From assembly GCA_017508485.1 (NCBI GenBank), contig JAFVYV010000010.1:1-64000 (forward strand): a stretch of 64,000 nt of DNA, written 5' to 3'. The notes under the pieces are model-generated. The model had not been told where the DNA came from, made no database searches, and was given only the letters and a program-made list of their open reading frames with translations. The translations under genes were made by a program, and so were the position numbers. The stretch is from Clostridia bacterium (GTDB taxonomy: Bacteria > Bacillota > Clostridia > Christensenellales > Borkfalkiaceae). The first letter of the stretch is position 1. Each line of letters opens with the position of its first letter. This document shows, piece after piece, positions 26,962 to 36,183 of the stretch.

Positions 26962-27031
26962 AAAGGAGGGGCAGGCTCATAGGTCAAGCCGTTGCAGTAG
27001 CAACGGTGGACGAAATAGCCTTGCCCTGACG
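26962..27031 (-). ncRNA. structured RNA A directly downstream of ssrA
   Basis: Beginning at the base after the tmRNA CCA, the minus strand shows an outer stem GGGCA with TGCCC (27026-26969), a second helix AGGCT with AGCC, a GTC/GAC contact and an inner CCGTTGC-GCAACGG hairpin. CCCTCCTTTA then leads to a terminator. It shares layout and the CUCCUUUA linker with RNA B. With no room for a promoter, it would be cut from the ssrA transcript or act as its 3' trailer. Confidence 0.5.
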
Positions 27032-27381
27032 TGGTGGAGATGCAGGGACTTGCACCCTGGTCTTAAATGCTTCAAATCAGTTTTCTACATTTTAGTCAGT
27101 AGTTTATCCTCTTAAAAAGTTCAGTTACCGACAACTAACACTTTTTCGCAGGTTAATTAGAACCTTTATAAAGCCTTAACCACAACTAAATAAAAGTACC
27201 CTATCTAGGTTGATGCCCAGTTTAACCCAATAGGCGAAGTTAAAAAGGACATGCTGCGTTAATTAGGCAGCAAAAGCAAGCTTATTATTGTTTGCATTTA
27301 AATTTAAGTTTCCGTTTTTACGTAGCCGAGCCTACGAATGCTTACTGAAAATTCACACCCAATCGAATCTAAAACACCCCC
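27032..27381 (-). ncRNA. ssrA: tmRNA (ssrA)
   Basis: The 5' end GGGGGTGTTTTAGATTCGA and the 3' end with T arm AGGGTGCAAGTCCCT and GCATCTCCACCA give the alanine-tRNA-like domain; CCA is encoded. The tag frame at 27296-27264 reads ANNNKLAFAA then TAA, a normal clostridial degradation tag. About 350 nt. It rescues stalled ribosomes with SmpB, whose gene lies at 29641-30096 on the same strand. RNase R, the partner in non-stop mRNA decay, is next to smpB. Confidence 0.97.
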
Positions 27382-27384
27382 GTG

Positions 27385-27410
27385 TTAAAAACCACGATTG
27401 GTGGTTTTTA
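27385..27410 (-). terminator. terminator after metA, just upstream of ssrA
   Basis: AAAAACCAC pairs with GTGGTTTTT (27387-27409). It separates metA from ssrA, whose 5' end lies four bases further on, so ssrA transcription must arise by read-through, processing or a promoter inside metA that I could not place. Confidence 0.7.
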
Positions 27411-27414
27411 GTTT

Positions 27415-28320
27415 TTACTCTAACGTAAACGGCGTTACTTGGTAAACGTAATAGTTTAACCAGTTTACGTACATTAAGTTTGCCGTTGACTTCCATCTCA
27501 TATTGATTTCGTTTGGATTGTCTTCAACGTAATAGTTTTCAGGTGGGGCTGTGTTTAATCCCCTTTCCCTATCTCTTTCGTATTCTAATTTTAAGGTATC
27601 TCTATCATATTCAGCGTGGCCTGTAATGAAAATGAACTTGTTGTCCCTTGATTTCATTATAGCGGCACCTGCTTCTTTTGAAGATGATAGTAAAATTACG
27701 TCTTTACATGCTTTTACGTCTTCAATATTTATAGTAGTATATCTTGAGTGTGGCATATAAAATCTATCGTCAGTACCACGAAGAAGTGGTTCGTGTCTTG
27801 TTAGTTTTTTATGCTTATACACACCGAAAAGTTTTTTAGGTAAAGCGTATTTAGGAATACCATAATAATAGTATAAAGCGGCTTGTGCGCCCCAACAAAT
27901 AAATATAGTGCTTGTTACGTTGTTTTTTGCAAAGTCAAAAATTTCTTCTAACTCTTTCCAGTAGGCAACGTCTTCAAATTCCATATTTTCAACGGGTGCG
28001 CCCGTTATTATCATACCGTCAAACTTTTTGTTCTTAATTTCACTAAACGGTTTATAAAAACGTTCTAGATGTTCGCTTGGAGTGTGCTTGCCTTTATACG
28101 TTTCCGTTCCGATTAAAGTTAAGTTTATTTGCAAAGGAGAATTAGACAAAAGTCTCATTAGTTGCGTTTCTGTTACTTCTTTTGTTGGCATTAAGTTCAA
28201 AATTGCAATTTCAATTGGTCTTATGTCTTGTGTGAACGCTCTTTTTTCGTTCATTACGAATATTTTTTCTTCCCTTAGCACTTTGTATGCTGGTATGTCT
28301 TTTGGTATTACTATAGGCAT
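27415..28320 (-). CDS. metAA: homoserine O-acetyltransferase (MetA family)
   Basis: Activates homoserine for methionine synthesis. The 301 residues show the MetA fold with the nucleophile in ICWGAQAALYY (Cys142), the catalytic His in FITGHAEYD and the following Glu in YERDRERG. Residue 111 in GAPVENMEF is Glu; work on Bacillus MetA showed that Glu at this position favours acetyl-CoA over succinyl-CoA, so acetylation is predicted. That fits the neighbouring O-acetylhomoserine sulfhydrylase gene 17 bases upstream. Start ATG with AAAGGATA upstream. Confidence 0.93.
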   Translation of the reverse strand: MPIVIPKDIPAYKVLREEKIFVMNEKRAFTQDIRPIEIAILNLMPTKEVTETQLMRLLSNSPLQINLTLIGTETYKGKHTPSEHLERFYKPFSEIKNKKFDGMIITGAPVENMEFEDVAYWKELEEIFDFAKNNVTSTIFICWGAQAALYYYYGIPKYALPKKLFGVYKHKKLTRHEPLLRGTDDRFYMPHSRYTTINIEDVKACKDVILLSSSKEAGAAIMKSRDNKFIFITGHAEYDRDTLKLEYERDRERGLNTAPPENYYVEDNPNEINMRWKSTANLMYVNWLNYYVYQVTPFTLE

Positions 28321-28337
28321 ATCTTTATCCTTTTAAT

Positions 28338-29621
28338 CTAAATTTTTTCTAATGCTTGTTTTACGTCTTCAATTAAGTCGTCAATATTTTCAATACCACA
28401 AGAGTATCTAATTAAAGTTGCAGGTATACCTGCTTCTTCAAGTTGTTTGTCAGTTAATTGACGGTGCGTTGCGTTTGCTGGGTGTAAACAGCAAGTTCTT
28501 GCATCGGCAACGTGTGTTTCAATTGCGGCAACCTTTAAGTTTTTCATAAATTCGTTAGTCTTTTCTCTTCCACCCTTTACTGAAAAACTAAGTACGCCAC
28601 AAGAACCGTTTGGTAAATATTTTTGACCTAATTCATAATATTTATCGTTTTTAAGTCCACAATATCTTACCCATTCAATTTTTTCGTGACTTTCTAAGAA
28701 CTCAGCCATTTTTAATGCGTTTTCACAGTGGCGTTTAATTCTTAAATGTAAACTTTCTAAACCAAGGTTGATGTAAAATGCGTGTTGTGGAGATTGGATT
28801 GAACCAAAATCTCTCATAAGTTGAGCAGTTGCTTTTGTTATGAACGCACCTTCTTTACCAAATCTTTCAGTATAAGTTACACCGTGGTAACTGTCGTCTG
28901 GCGTACATAATCCTGGGAATTTGTCTGCATATTTGTTCCAGTCAAAATTACCACCGTCAATGATTGCACCACCTACGCTTACACCGTGACCGTCAATGTA
29001 TTTTGTGGTTGAGTGAGTTACGATATCTGCACCCCATTCAATTGGTCTACAGTTGATTGGTGTTGCAAAAGTGTTGTCAACAATTAGTGGAACACCGTGT
29101 TTATGTGCAACTTTTGCGAAAAGTTCAATGTCAAGTACTGAACAAGAAGGGTTTGCAATAGTTTCACCAAATACTGCTTTTGTGTTTGGTCTAAACGCTT
29201 TGTCAAATTCTTCTTCAGTTATATCTGATGGAATAAAGGTAAAATCAATACCCATTTTTTTCATCGTTACGTTGAAAAGGTTAAAAGTTCCACCGTAAAT
29301 TTCTGCTGATGCAATTACGTGGTCGCCTGCGTTTGCTACGTTGAAAATTGAAAAGAAGTTTGCGGCTTGTCCTGATGAAGTTAACATACCTGCAGTACCA
29401 CCTTCTAATTCGCAAAGTTTTGCGGCAACTAGGTCGTTGGTTGGGTTTTGAAGTCTTGTATAAAAATAACCACTTGCTTCTAGGTCAAAAAGTTTGCCCA
29501 TTTCTTCGCTGGTGTCGTACTTAAAAGTTGTGCTTTGGTAAATAGGTATTTGTCTTGGTTCGCCGTTTTTTGGAGTGTAGCCCCCTTGAACGCAAATGGT
29601 TTCAATTCTCTTTTTTGACAT
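28338..29621 (-). CDS. metY: O-acetylhomoserine sulfhydrylase
   Basis: PLP enzyme that makes homocysteine from O-acetylhomoserine and sulfide. The 427-residue chain belongs to the Cys/Met metabolism PLP family: ETICVQGGYTP at the N terminus, SGQAANFFSI, IVDNTFATPINCRPIEWGAD and the PLP lysine in HSTTKYIDGHG (about residue 210). The long form and C terminus IRYSCGIENIDDLIEDV are typical of MetY. It lies between smpB (19 bases) and metA (17 bases), so methionine genes are embedded in the ribosome-rescue group. Confidence 0.95.
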   Translation of the reverse strand: MSKKRIETICVQGGYTPKNGEPRQIPIYQSTTFKYDTSEEMGKLFDLEASGYFYTRLQNPTNDLVAAKLCELEGGTAGMLTSSGQAANFFSIFNVANAGDHVIASAEIYGGTFNLFNVTMKKMGIDFTFIPSDITEEEFDKAFRPNTKAVFGETIANPSCSVLDIELFAKVAHKHGVPLIVDNTFATPINCRPIEWGADIVTHSTTKYIDGHGVSVGGAIIDGGNFDWNKYADKFPGLCTPDDSYHGVTYTERFGKEGAFITKATAQLMRDFGSIQSPQHAFYINLGLESLHLRIKRHCENALKMAEFLESHEKIEWVRYCGLKNDKYYELGQKYLPNGSCGVLSFSVKGGREKTNEFMKNLKVAAIETHVADARTCCLHPANATHRQLTDKQLEEAGIPATLIRYSCGIENIDDLIEDVKQALEKI

Positions 29622-29640
29622 TTTGATTTCTCCTTAAAGT

Positions 29641-30096
29641 TTATTTATATTCTTTTATTTCTCTATCTGCTTTACGCATTAAATCTTTTTCTTTTAGCGT
29701 TTGCTTTTTGTCAAAGGTGTGTTTACCTTTGCAAAGCCCTAGTTCAATTTTAATAAGCGCACCACTAAAATACATTTTAAGTGGTATTAGGGCGTAACCC
29801 TTTTCACTCATTTTGCCTTTTAACCTAAAAATTTCTTGCTTGTGGAGAAGAAGTTTCCTGTCCCTTTTGGCATCACGACTATTAAAGCCACCTGACTTTT
29901 CATACACGGCTATATGCGCGTTTTTTAAGTAAACGGCTGTACCAGAAATAAGACAAAAACTGTCTTTTAGGTTGACGCTACCAAGCCTTATTGACTTAAC
30001 TTCAGTCCCTTCTAAAACTATTCCTGCCTCTATACTTTCTTCTATAAAATATTCGTGTTTTGCCTGTCTGTTGACAGTAATAATTTTATCTTCCAT
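29641..30096 (-). CDS. smpB: SsrA-binding protein SmpB
   Basis: Binds tmRNA and brings it to stalled ribosomes. The 151 residues show ITVNRQAKHEYFIEES, GIVLEGTEVKSIR and the basic tail with DKKQTLKEKDLMRKADREIK, all family marks. Length normal. It has its own promoter at 30120-30148, and is followed by metY after 19 bases. The tmRNA gene is 2.3 kb downstream. Confidence 0.97.
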   Translation of the reverse strand: MEDKIITVNRQAKHEYFIEESIEAGIVLEGTEVKSIRLGSVNLKDSFCLISGTAVYLKNAHIAVYEKSGGFNSRDAKRDRKLLLHKQEIFRLKGKMSEKGYALIPLKMYFSGALIKIELGLCKGKHTFDKKQTLKEKDLMRKADREIKEYK

Positions 30097-30119
30097 CTTC
30101 TAAAAATCCACTATATTTT

Positions 30120-30148
30120 ATTATACAATAAAAAATATTGTTTGTAAA
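30120..30148 (-). promoter_or_regulatory. promoter between rnr and smpB
   Basis: TTTACA (30143-30148) and TATAAT (30120-30125) with a 17-base spacer on the minus strand; it can drive smpB-metY-metA. Confidence 0.6.
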
Positions 30149-30154
30149 TATTTT

Positions 30155-32056
30155 TTAATCTACTAAAAGGAATTCTGCCCTTTTATTTCCGTAATCAACG
30201 CCTGCAACCTTTATTTTTACTTTGTCACCAAGTTTATATTTGTTCTTTTTATTTGAAAGGGTGTAAGTTTTTTCATCAAAAAGGTATCTACCACCCTTTA
30301 GAACGTTTAGTCTAACTAGACCTTCTACCGTGTTTTTAAGTTCAACGAATATTCCAAAGTTTGTTACGCCACTTATTATACCTTCAAACTCTTCGCCTAT
30401 TTTTCCACTCATATATTGAATTTTATAATAGTCGTCAACGGCGCGTTCTGCTTCTATTGCGTTTCTTTCTTTTTTAGAAGATTCGTTTGATGCCGTATAA
30501 ACGAACTCGCCAAATCTTTCTTCTAAGTCCCCTTCTCCGTCTAAAAAGGCTTTTATTATTCTATGAATAACAAGGTCAGGGTATCTTCTAATAGGCGAAG
30601 TAAAGTGACAATAGTGTTCGCTTGACAGTCCAAAGTGACCTACGTCTTCAGGCGAATATTTTGCTTTTTGCATTGAACGTAGCATTACCCTGTTTACCAA
30701 AAAAAACTTGTCGTTTCCTTCTAACTTTTTAAGTAATGCGTTAAAATCGCTTGGAAAAACCTTATTCTTTTTGAACTTAACAACAATACCTAAGCCGTTT
30801 AAAAATTCTAAAAATTTGTTTAATTTTTCTTCATCAGGCTTTTCGTGTATTCTATAAATAAACGGTTTTTCTAAATAGAACATATATTCTGCAACCGTTT
30901 CGTTTGCGCATATCATAAACTCTTCTATTATTTGGTTAGAAAAGTTCCTTTTATATTCTTCAATAAAAATTTCCTTTTTATTTACGGTAATTTTACTTTC
31001 TTTTACGTCTAAATTTATGCTACCCTTTTTGTCCCTTTTGTTAACCAAAATTTTAGCAAGGGTTTCCATATCTTTTATTAACGGAAGTATTTCTTCATAT
31101 TGCACACAAAGGTCTTTGTCGCCGTCTAAAATGAGCTGTACCCTTTCATAAGTCATTCTTCTTTTTGACCTTATTACGCTTTTAACTATTCTTCTATCAA
31201 CAACTTCGCCTTCTTTATCAACTTCCATCATACAAGAAAGGGTTAACCTGTCTTGATTAGGTCTAAGTGAGCAAAGGTCGTTACATAGTACGTTTGGTAG
31301 CATTGGTATAACCATTTCAGGAAAATATACGCTTGTTCCCCTTGAATAGGCTTCTTTATCAATAGGGTCGTTTTCCTTTACGTAATGAGTTACGTCTGCA
31401 ATATGAACGCCAAGCAAATAGTTGCCGTTTTCAAGTTTTTCAACCGAAATTGCATCGTCAAAGTCTTTTGCATCTTCTCCGTCAATGGTGATTATAACTT
31501 TATTTCTAAAATCTTCACGATTTTTTATTTCTATTTCATCAATTTCTTTTGAAATTTGTTTTGCGTAGTCAACAACCTTTTTAGGAAAGGCTAAAGGTAA
31601 ATTAAAACTTTTTGCAATACATTTAATTTCCGTTTCCTTTTCAAACTGTTTGCCTAAAACTTCCTTTATTTCTCCTTCCGGGTTTTGTTTTTTAGGGTAT
31701 GAAGTTATTTTACAAACAACTTTATCACCAGTTTTTGCAACGTTAATTTTTTTGTGTGGAATAAATACGTCGTTAGAAAAACGATTGTCGTCAGGTACTA
31801 CGAAACCACCTGATTTTGAAGTGTGAAAAGTGCCTACTAATTCTTTTACGCCCCTTTCTAAAATCTTAACTACTTCTGCGCTTTCAGAGTGGCCTTTTCT
31901 AAAAAGATTTTTAGCCAAAACTACGTCGCCGTGAAGAGCGCCGTTTAAGTCTTTATGAGAAATAAAAAAGTCGTTTTTTGCACCTTCTACTTCTAAAAAG
32001 GCAAAACCCCTTTCGTTCCCTATTATTTTTCCTTTAAATAAATCCACTTTTATCAT
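30155..32056 (-). CDS. rnr: ribonuclease R
   Basis: Processive 3'-5' exoribonuclease that degrades structured and non-stop mRNA, in part with tmRNA-SmpB. The 633-residue protein has cold-shock-type OB regions (GFAFLEVEGAKNDFFI; GGFVVPDDNRFSNDVFIP), the RNB catalytic centre TIDGEDAKDFDDAISVE with its aspartates, HFTSPIRRYPDLVIHR, and a C-terminal S1 domain (IISGVTNFGIFVEL). It lacks the N-terminal helix-turn-helix and long basic tail of E. coli RNase R, so it is on the short side. It follows secG after a terminator and precedes smpB. Confidence 0.95.
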   Translation of the reverse strand: MIKVDLFKGKIIGNERGFAFLEVEGAKNDFFISHKDLNGALHGDVVLAKNLFRKGHSESAEVVKILERGVKELVGTFHTSKSGGFVVPDDNRFSNDVFIPHKKINVAKTGDKVVCKITSYPKKQNPEGEIKEVLGKQFEKETEIKCIAKSFNLPLAFPKKVVDYAKQISKEIDEIEIKNREDFRNKVIITIDGEDAKDFDDAISVEKLENGNYLLGVHIADVTHYVKENDPIDKEAYSRGTSVYFPEMVIPMLPNVLCNDLCSLRPNQDRLTLSCMMEVDKEGEVVDRRIVKSVIRSKRRMTYERVQLILDGDKDLCVQYEEILPLIKDMETLAKILVNKRDKKGSINLDVKESKITVNKKEIFIEEYKRNFSNQIIEEFMICANETVAEYMFYLEKPFIYRIHEKPDEEKLNKFLEFLNGLGIVVKFKKNKVFPSDFNALLKKLEGNDKFFLVNRVMLRSMQKAKYSPEDVGHFGLSSEHYCHFTSPIRRYPDLVIHRIIKAFLDGEGDLEERFGEFVYTASNESSKKERNAIEAERAVDDYYKIQYMSGKIGEEFEGIISGVTNFGIFVELKNTVEGLVRLNVLKGGRYLFDEKTYTLSNKKNKYKLGDKVKIKVAGVDYGNKRAEFLLVD

Positions 32057-32066
32057 AAATTACCTT

Positions 32067-32104
32067 AAAAAATAAAACAGCGACCCCTTAAGGAATCGCT
32101 GTTA
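32067..32104 (-). terminator. terminator between secG and rnr
   Basis: AACAGCGA pairs with TCGCTGTT and is followed by TTATTTTTT on the minus strand. The rnr ATG is only about 20 bases beyond, so rnr may depend on read-through. Confidence 0.75.
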
Positions 32105-32126
32105 GTTCTTTGATTAATAGTGCCTA

Positions 32127-32426
32127 TTAGATAAGCAATAAGATGTAGAAAACAACACTTAATACTGCTAAAACGATATAGCAAACTGTTGTTAACTTTT
32201 TCATTTTGCTTTCAAAAGTCTTGCCCTTGTTCTTTTCAAAGAAAGTTTCGCTAGTTCCACCTAACGCACTTATTCCTGATGAATTACCTGGTTGAATTAA
32301 TACTACTAAAATTATAAATAAGGCACAAAGTGCCATGATTACTAATAAAACGATTTTAAGCGCTGGAACTAATTCGTATAATCCACCAATTTCGTTTCCC
32401 GCTAACATATTCATTAATCCGTTCAT
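32127..32426 (-). CDS. secG: protein translocase subunit SecG
   Basis: Small subunit of the SecYEG export channel. The 99-residue protein has two membrane helices (about 25-48 and 77-98) and the conserved segment VLIQPGNSSGISALGGTSETFFEKNKGKTFESKMKKLT between them, which is the SecG signature. It has its own promoter (32467-32495). The order secG-rnr-smpB-ssrA is common in Firmicutes. Confidence 0.95.
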   Translation of the reverse strand: MNGLMNMLAGNEIGGLYELVPALKIVLLVIMALCALFIILVVLIQPGNSSGISALGGTSETFFEKNKGKTFESKMKKLTTVCYIVLAVLSVVFYILLLI

Positions 32427-32466
32427 AACGTCCTCTCTAAATAACTTTATTTTTCAAATCTTCGTT

Positions 32467-32495
32467 ATTATAGCACATAAATTTAAATATTACAA
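32467..32495 (-). promoter_or_regulatory. promoter of secG
   Basis: TTGTAA (32490-32495) and TATAAT (32467-32472) with a 17-base spacer on the minus strand. Confidence 0.65.
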
Positions 32496-32512
32496 CTATT
32501 TTTTACCATTTT

Positions 32513-34054
32513 TTACTTTATAATTAAGGTTTTGCCTTCCATTTCTTTTGGAAGTTCAACGTTCATTACTTCAAGCATAGTTGGTGCTATGTCTGCTAAG
32601 ATACCGTCGTTTCTTAAAGTTACGCCCTTAAACTTGTCGCCAATTAGTATAAACGGTACTTTGTTCGTTGTATGCGCTGTAAACGGTTTGCCGTCTTCAT
32701 CAATCATTTTATCTGCATTTCCGTGGTCGGCCGTTACTAACGCAGTACCACCTAAAGAAAGAATTTTCTTTATAACTTTGTCAATACAAGCATCTACCGT
32801 TTTTACTGCGTTGATTGCTGCGTCCATAATACCAGTATGGCCTACCATATCACAGTTTGCATAGTTTAATATAACTACGTCGTATTTATTTGAGTCTAAC
32901 TTTTCAATAACCTTGTCAGTTACTTCAATAGCACTCATTTCTGGTTGTAAGTCGTAAGTTGCTACTTTTGGAGATGCAATTAACTCTCTATCTTCGTTTT
33001 CGTTAGCCTTTTCTACGCCACCGTTAAAGAAGAAAGTTACGTGTGCATACTTTTCCGTTTCAGCAATACGAAGTTGTGTAAAGCCCTTTTTAGATAAGTA
33101 TTCCCCTAAAGTGTTGTTTAATACTTGTGGCTTAAATGCAATTTTTACGTTTGTAAAGGTTGCATCGTATTGTGTAAAGCATACGTAAGTTGGATTTACA
33201 AAACCAGTTTTTCTTTCAAAACCTGCAAATTCCTTTTCACTCATTGCTCTTGTAATTTCTCTTGCTCTGTCTGGACGGAAGTTAAAGAAAATTATAGAGT
33301 CGCCTTCTTCAATTAAAGCAACTGGACTTCCGTTTTCAGTTATATTACAAGGTAGCATAAACTCATCAGTAACGCCGTTTACGTAAGAGTTTTTAACGTA
33401 TTCTACTGCGTTTTCACTCTTTTCGCCATTACCGATTGTTAACATATCGTAAGCCTTTTCTACCCTTTCCCAACGGTTATCTCTGTCCATAACATAGTAT
33501 CTACCACAAACTGATGCGATTTTGCCTACGCCTTTAACAGTTAATTCCTTTTCAAGCGTTTCAATAAAGTCTGCGCCTGAAGTTGGTGGAACGTCTCTAC
33601 CGTCTAAGAAACAATGTACGTAAACTTCTTTTAACCCCTTCTTTTTTGCTAAGTCTAAAAGTGCAAATAGATGTGTTAAGTGGCTATGTACACCGCCGTC
33701 TGAAAGTAAGCCGTACAAGTGTAGTTTTTTGCCCTTTTTTATTGCGCTATCTACTGCGTAGTTAAGTTCTTCATTTTCAAAAAAATCACCGTCTTTAATT
33801 GACTTTGTTATTCTTGTTAATTCTTGATATACAATTCTACCTGCACCCATATTTAAGTGACCAACTTCGCTGTTGCCCATTTGACCTTCAGGAAGACCTA
33901 CGTCAAGCCCACTTGCGCCAAGTAAAGTGCTTGGATAGTCTTTCATATATCTTTTTACGTTTTCTGAATTTGCCATTGCTATTGCGTTACACGCTTTGTC
34001 ATCACAAATAGCATAACCGTCCATAATTAATAAACAAACTGGTCTAGTTTCCAT
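32513..34054 (-). CDS. gpmI: cofactor-independent phosphoglycerate mutase
   Basis: Mn-dependent interconversion of 3- and 2-phosphoglycerate in glycolysis. The 513 residues show the metal site LLIMDGYAI at the N terminus, the phospho-Ser nucleophile in MGNSEVGHLNMGAGR (about residue 62), DGRDVPPTS, RPDRAREITRAM and TADHGNADKM. Length normal. It is last in the pgk-tpiA-gpmI operon, 61 bases after tpiA with a hairpin in the gap. Confidence 0.97.
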   Translation of the reverse strand: METRPVCLLIMDGYAICDDKACNAIAMANSENVKRYMKDYPSTLLGASGLDVGLPEGQMGNSEVGHLNMGAGRIVYQELTRITKSIKDGDFFENEELNYAVDSAIKKGKKLHLYGLLSDGGVHSHLTHLFALLDLAKKKGLKEVYVHCFLDGRDVPPTSGADFIETLEKELTVKGVGKIASVCGRYYVMDRDNRWERVEKAYDMLTIGNGEKSENAVEYVKNSYVNGVTDEFMLPCNITENGSPVALIEEGDSIIFFNFRPDRAREITRAMSEKEFAGFERKTGFVNPTYVCFTQYDATFTNVKIAFKPQVLNNTLGEYLSKKGFTQLRIAETEKYAHVTFFFNGGVEKANENEDRELIASPKVATYDLQPEMSAIEVTDKVIEKLDSNKYDVVILNYANCDMVGHTGIMDAAINAVKTVDACIDKVIKKILSLGGTALVTADHGNADKMIDEDGKPFTAHTTNKVPFILIGDKFKGVTLRNDGILADIAPTMLEVMNVELPKEMEGKTLIIK

Positions 34055-34071
34055 TTTTTACCTCAATAATA

Positions 34072-34104
34072 CATTGAAAGAGTGTAAACTCTTTAGTTCA
34101 CACT
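34072..34104 (-). other. hairpin between tpiA and gpmI
   Basis: AAAGAGTGT pairs with ACACTCTTT around an internal loop. No T run follows on the minus strand, so it is a weak terminator at best and more likely a processing or stability element that could set the gpmI level. Confidence 0.45.
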
Positions 34105-34115
34105 CTTTTACTATT

Positions 34116-34862
34116 TTATTCTTTACAATTTACGATAGCGGCAAATGCTTCAGCATCTAAACTTGCTTTACCAATTAAGCCACCGTCTACGTTACGCATT
34201 GCTAATAAGCCTTTTGCGTTACCACCGTTCATACTTCCACCATATTGAATTCTAATATTTTTAGCGGCTTCTGAACCATACTTTTCTTTAATTAACTTTC
34301 TAATGTAGCCAGTTGCTTCGTTTGCTTCTTCAGGAGTTGCTACAACACCCGTGTTAACTGCCCATAGTGGTTCGTATGCAATAATTACGTTTGATACGTC
34401 TTGGATTGATTCAAAAGTTTCTAAAAGTTGAATTTTTAAATAACTCTTGTGAGTACCCCTTTGTCTTCTTTCAAGCGTTTCACCTAAACATACGATAGGT
34501 TTAATACCATATTTAAGCGCTTGCGCAGCCCTTAAACTGATATCTCTACACTTTTCACCAAAAAGACGACGTCTTTCACTATGACCAACTATAACGTATT
34601 CAACGTCAAAGTCTTTAAGCATTTTTGCACTAACTTCACCAGTATATGCACCTTCTTCTTCATAGGCTACGTTTTGTGCACCTAATTTAATTTTTGTGCC
34701 TTCAAGCAACGGTTTTACTACTGGAATAAGAGTAAATGGAACACAAAGCGCTACGTCAACCTTTGCTTTTGCTACTAAAGGTTTTAGTTCTTCAACTAAC
34801 TTTATAGCTTCTTCTTTGTCCTTGTACATTTTCCAGTTACCGATTATTATTGGTTTTCTCAT
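34116..34862 (-). CDS. tpiA: triosephosphate isomerase
   Basis: Interconverts dihydroxyacetone phosphate and glyceraldehyde 3-phosphate. The 248-residue barrel has the N-terminal IIGNWKMYK with the catalytic Lys, GHSERRRLFGE with the catalytic His, VIAYEPLWAVNTG with the catalytic Glu (about residue 165), and the phosphate loop YGGSMNGGN. Normal in all respects. Middle gene of the glycolytic operon, 36 bases after pgk. Confidence 0.98.
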   Translation of the reverse strand: MRKPIIIGNWKMYKDKEEAIKLVEELKPLVAKAKVDVALCVPFTLIPVVKPLLEGTKIKLGAQNVAYEEEGAYTGEVSAKMLKDFDVEYVIVGHSERRRLFGEKCRDISLRAAQALKYGIKPIVCLGETLERRQRGTHKSYLKIQLLETFESIQDVSNVIIAYEPLWAVNTGVVATPEEANEATGYIRKLIKEKYGSEAAKNIRIQYGGSMNGGNAKGLLAMRNVDGGLIGKASLDAEAFAAIVNCKE

Positions 34863-34898
34863 TATATTACCCCTTTGTCCTGTATCTCAAAATTTTAA

Positions 34899-36104
34899 TT
34901 ATTCTTTTTCGTTTAAGCAAGCAATACCTGGTAATACTTTGCCTTCAAATAGTTCAAGTGATGCACCACCACCAGTTGAAATGTGTGTCATCTTATCAGC
35001 AAAGCCAAGTTCTGCTACTGCTGCTGCACTATCACCACCACCGATAATAGTTGTTGCATCAGTTTCTGCAAGTGCTTTAGCAACTGCAATTGTACCACCT
35101 GCTAAAGTTGGGTTTTCAAATACGCCCATTGGTCCGTTCCAAATAACTGTTTTTGCAGTCTTAACGGCATCTGCAAATAATTCTTGTGATTTAACACCTA
35201 TGTCAAGACCCATTTCATCTTCAGGCATATTTTCTACGTCAACGTTCTTAACTTCAATTTCTGCATCAATTGGGTCAGGGAAAGATTTTGCAACAACCGT
35301 ATCAATTGGAAGATATAATTTTTTGTTTAGGCTTTCTGCCTTTGCCATCATTTCTTTGCAGTATTCAATTTGTTCGTTATCTACTAAAGATTTACCAACG
35401 CTTAAGCCCTTTGCCTTTAAGAAGGTGTAAGCCATACCACCACCGATAATTAAAGTATCACACTTTTCAAGTAAGTTTGAAATAACCTTTAACTTATCAG
35501 CAACCTTTGCTCCACCTAATACTGCAACGAAAGGTCTAACTGGTCTTTCTAATGAATCTGCCATTACTGAAAGTTCCTTTTCAATTAAGAAACCACAAAC
35601 TGCGTCTTTAACGAAACCGTATTCAACAATTGCTGCAGTTGAACCGTGTGAACGGTGTGCAGTACCAAACGCGTCGTTTACGAATACGTCACAGTAAGAT
35701 GCAAGTTTTTTACAGAATGCTTCGTCTCTCTTTTCTTCACCGGCTTCAAAACGGGTGTTTTCAAGTAAAACTACTTCGCCTTCCTTAACTTCTGCAACTG
35801 CTTTATCTGCTGATTCGCCGATAACGTCTGTTGCGAATACAACTTTTTGTCCTAAAATTTCACTTAATCTATCTGCAACTGGCTTTAAAGTGTATTTTAA
35901 GTTAACTTGTCCTTTTGGTTTACCCATGTGTGAACATAAAATAACTTTTGCACCGTTTTCAATTAAATACTTAATTGTAGGAAGTGCGCCGTTAATTCTG
36001 TTTTCATCTGTGATAACTCCGTCCTTCATAGGAACGTTAAAGTCAACTCTAACTAAACATCTTTTGCCTTTTACGTCAATATCTCTAACTGACTTTTTGT
36101 TCAT
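34899..36104 (-). CDS. pgk: phosphoglycerate kinase
   Basis: Makes ATP and 3-phosphoglycerate from 1,3-bisphosphoglycerate. The 401 residues carry [41 protein letters not shown], the [11 protein letters not shown] segment and the C-terminal [13 protein letters not shown] and [11 protein letters not shown]. Length normal. It is first in pgk-tpiA-gpmI, with a TAGGAGG site and a perfect promoter (36155-36183). No gap gene is present here. Confidence 0.98.
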   Translation of the reverse strand: MNKKSVRDIDVKGKRCLVRVDFNVPMKDGVITDENRINGALPTIKYLIENGAKVILCSHMGKPKGQVNLKYTLKPVADRLSEILGQKVVFATDVIGESADKAVAEVKEGEVVLLENTRFEAGEEKRDEAFCKKLASYCDVFVNDAFGTAHRSHGSTAAIVEYGFVKDAVCGFLIEKELSVMADSLERPVRPFVAVLGGAKVADKLKVISNLLEKCDTLIIGGGMAYTFLKAKGLSVGKSLVDNEQIEYCKEMMAKAESLNKKLYLPIDTVVAKSFPDPIDAEIEVKNVDVENMPEDEMGLDIGVKSQELFADAVKTAKTVIWNGPMGVFENPTLAGGTIAVAKALAETDATTIIGGGDSAAAVAELGFADKMTHISTGGGASLELFEGKVLPGIACLNEKE

Positions 36105-36154
36105 AAATCATTGCCTCCTAATAAGAATAAAAATTTTTATTTATTTACAGTAAA

Positions 36155-36183
36155 ATTATAATCTTTTATTTTAATAATGTCAA
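36155..36183 (-). promoter_or_regulatory. promoter of pgk-tpiA-gpmI
   Basis: Consensus TTGACA (36178-36183) and TATAAT (36155-36160) with a 17-base spacer on the minus strand; a very strong promoter. Confidence 0.85.

Noticed and set aside
26845-27031. Plus-strand reading of the two hairpin RNAs as riboswitches (AAAGGAG start, GGTC and GAC elements).
   Set aside because: On the plus strand no T run follows the large stems and the only thing downstream is the antisense of ssrA. The terminators work only on the minus strand.
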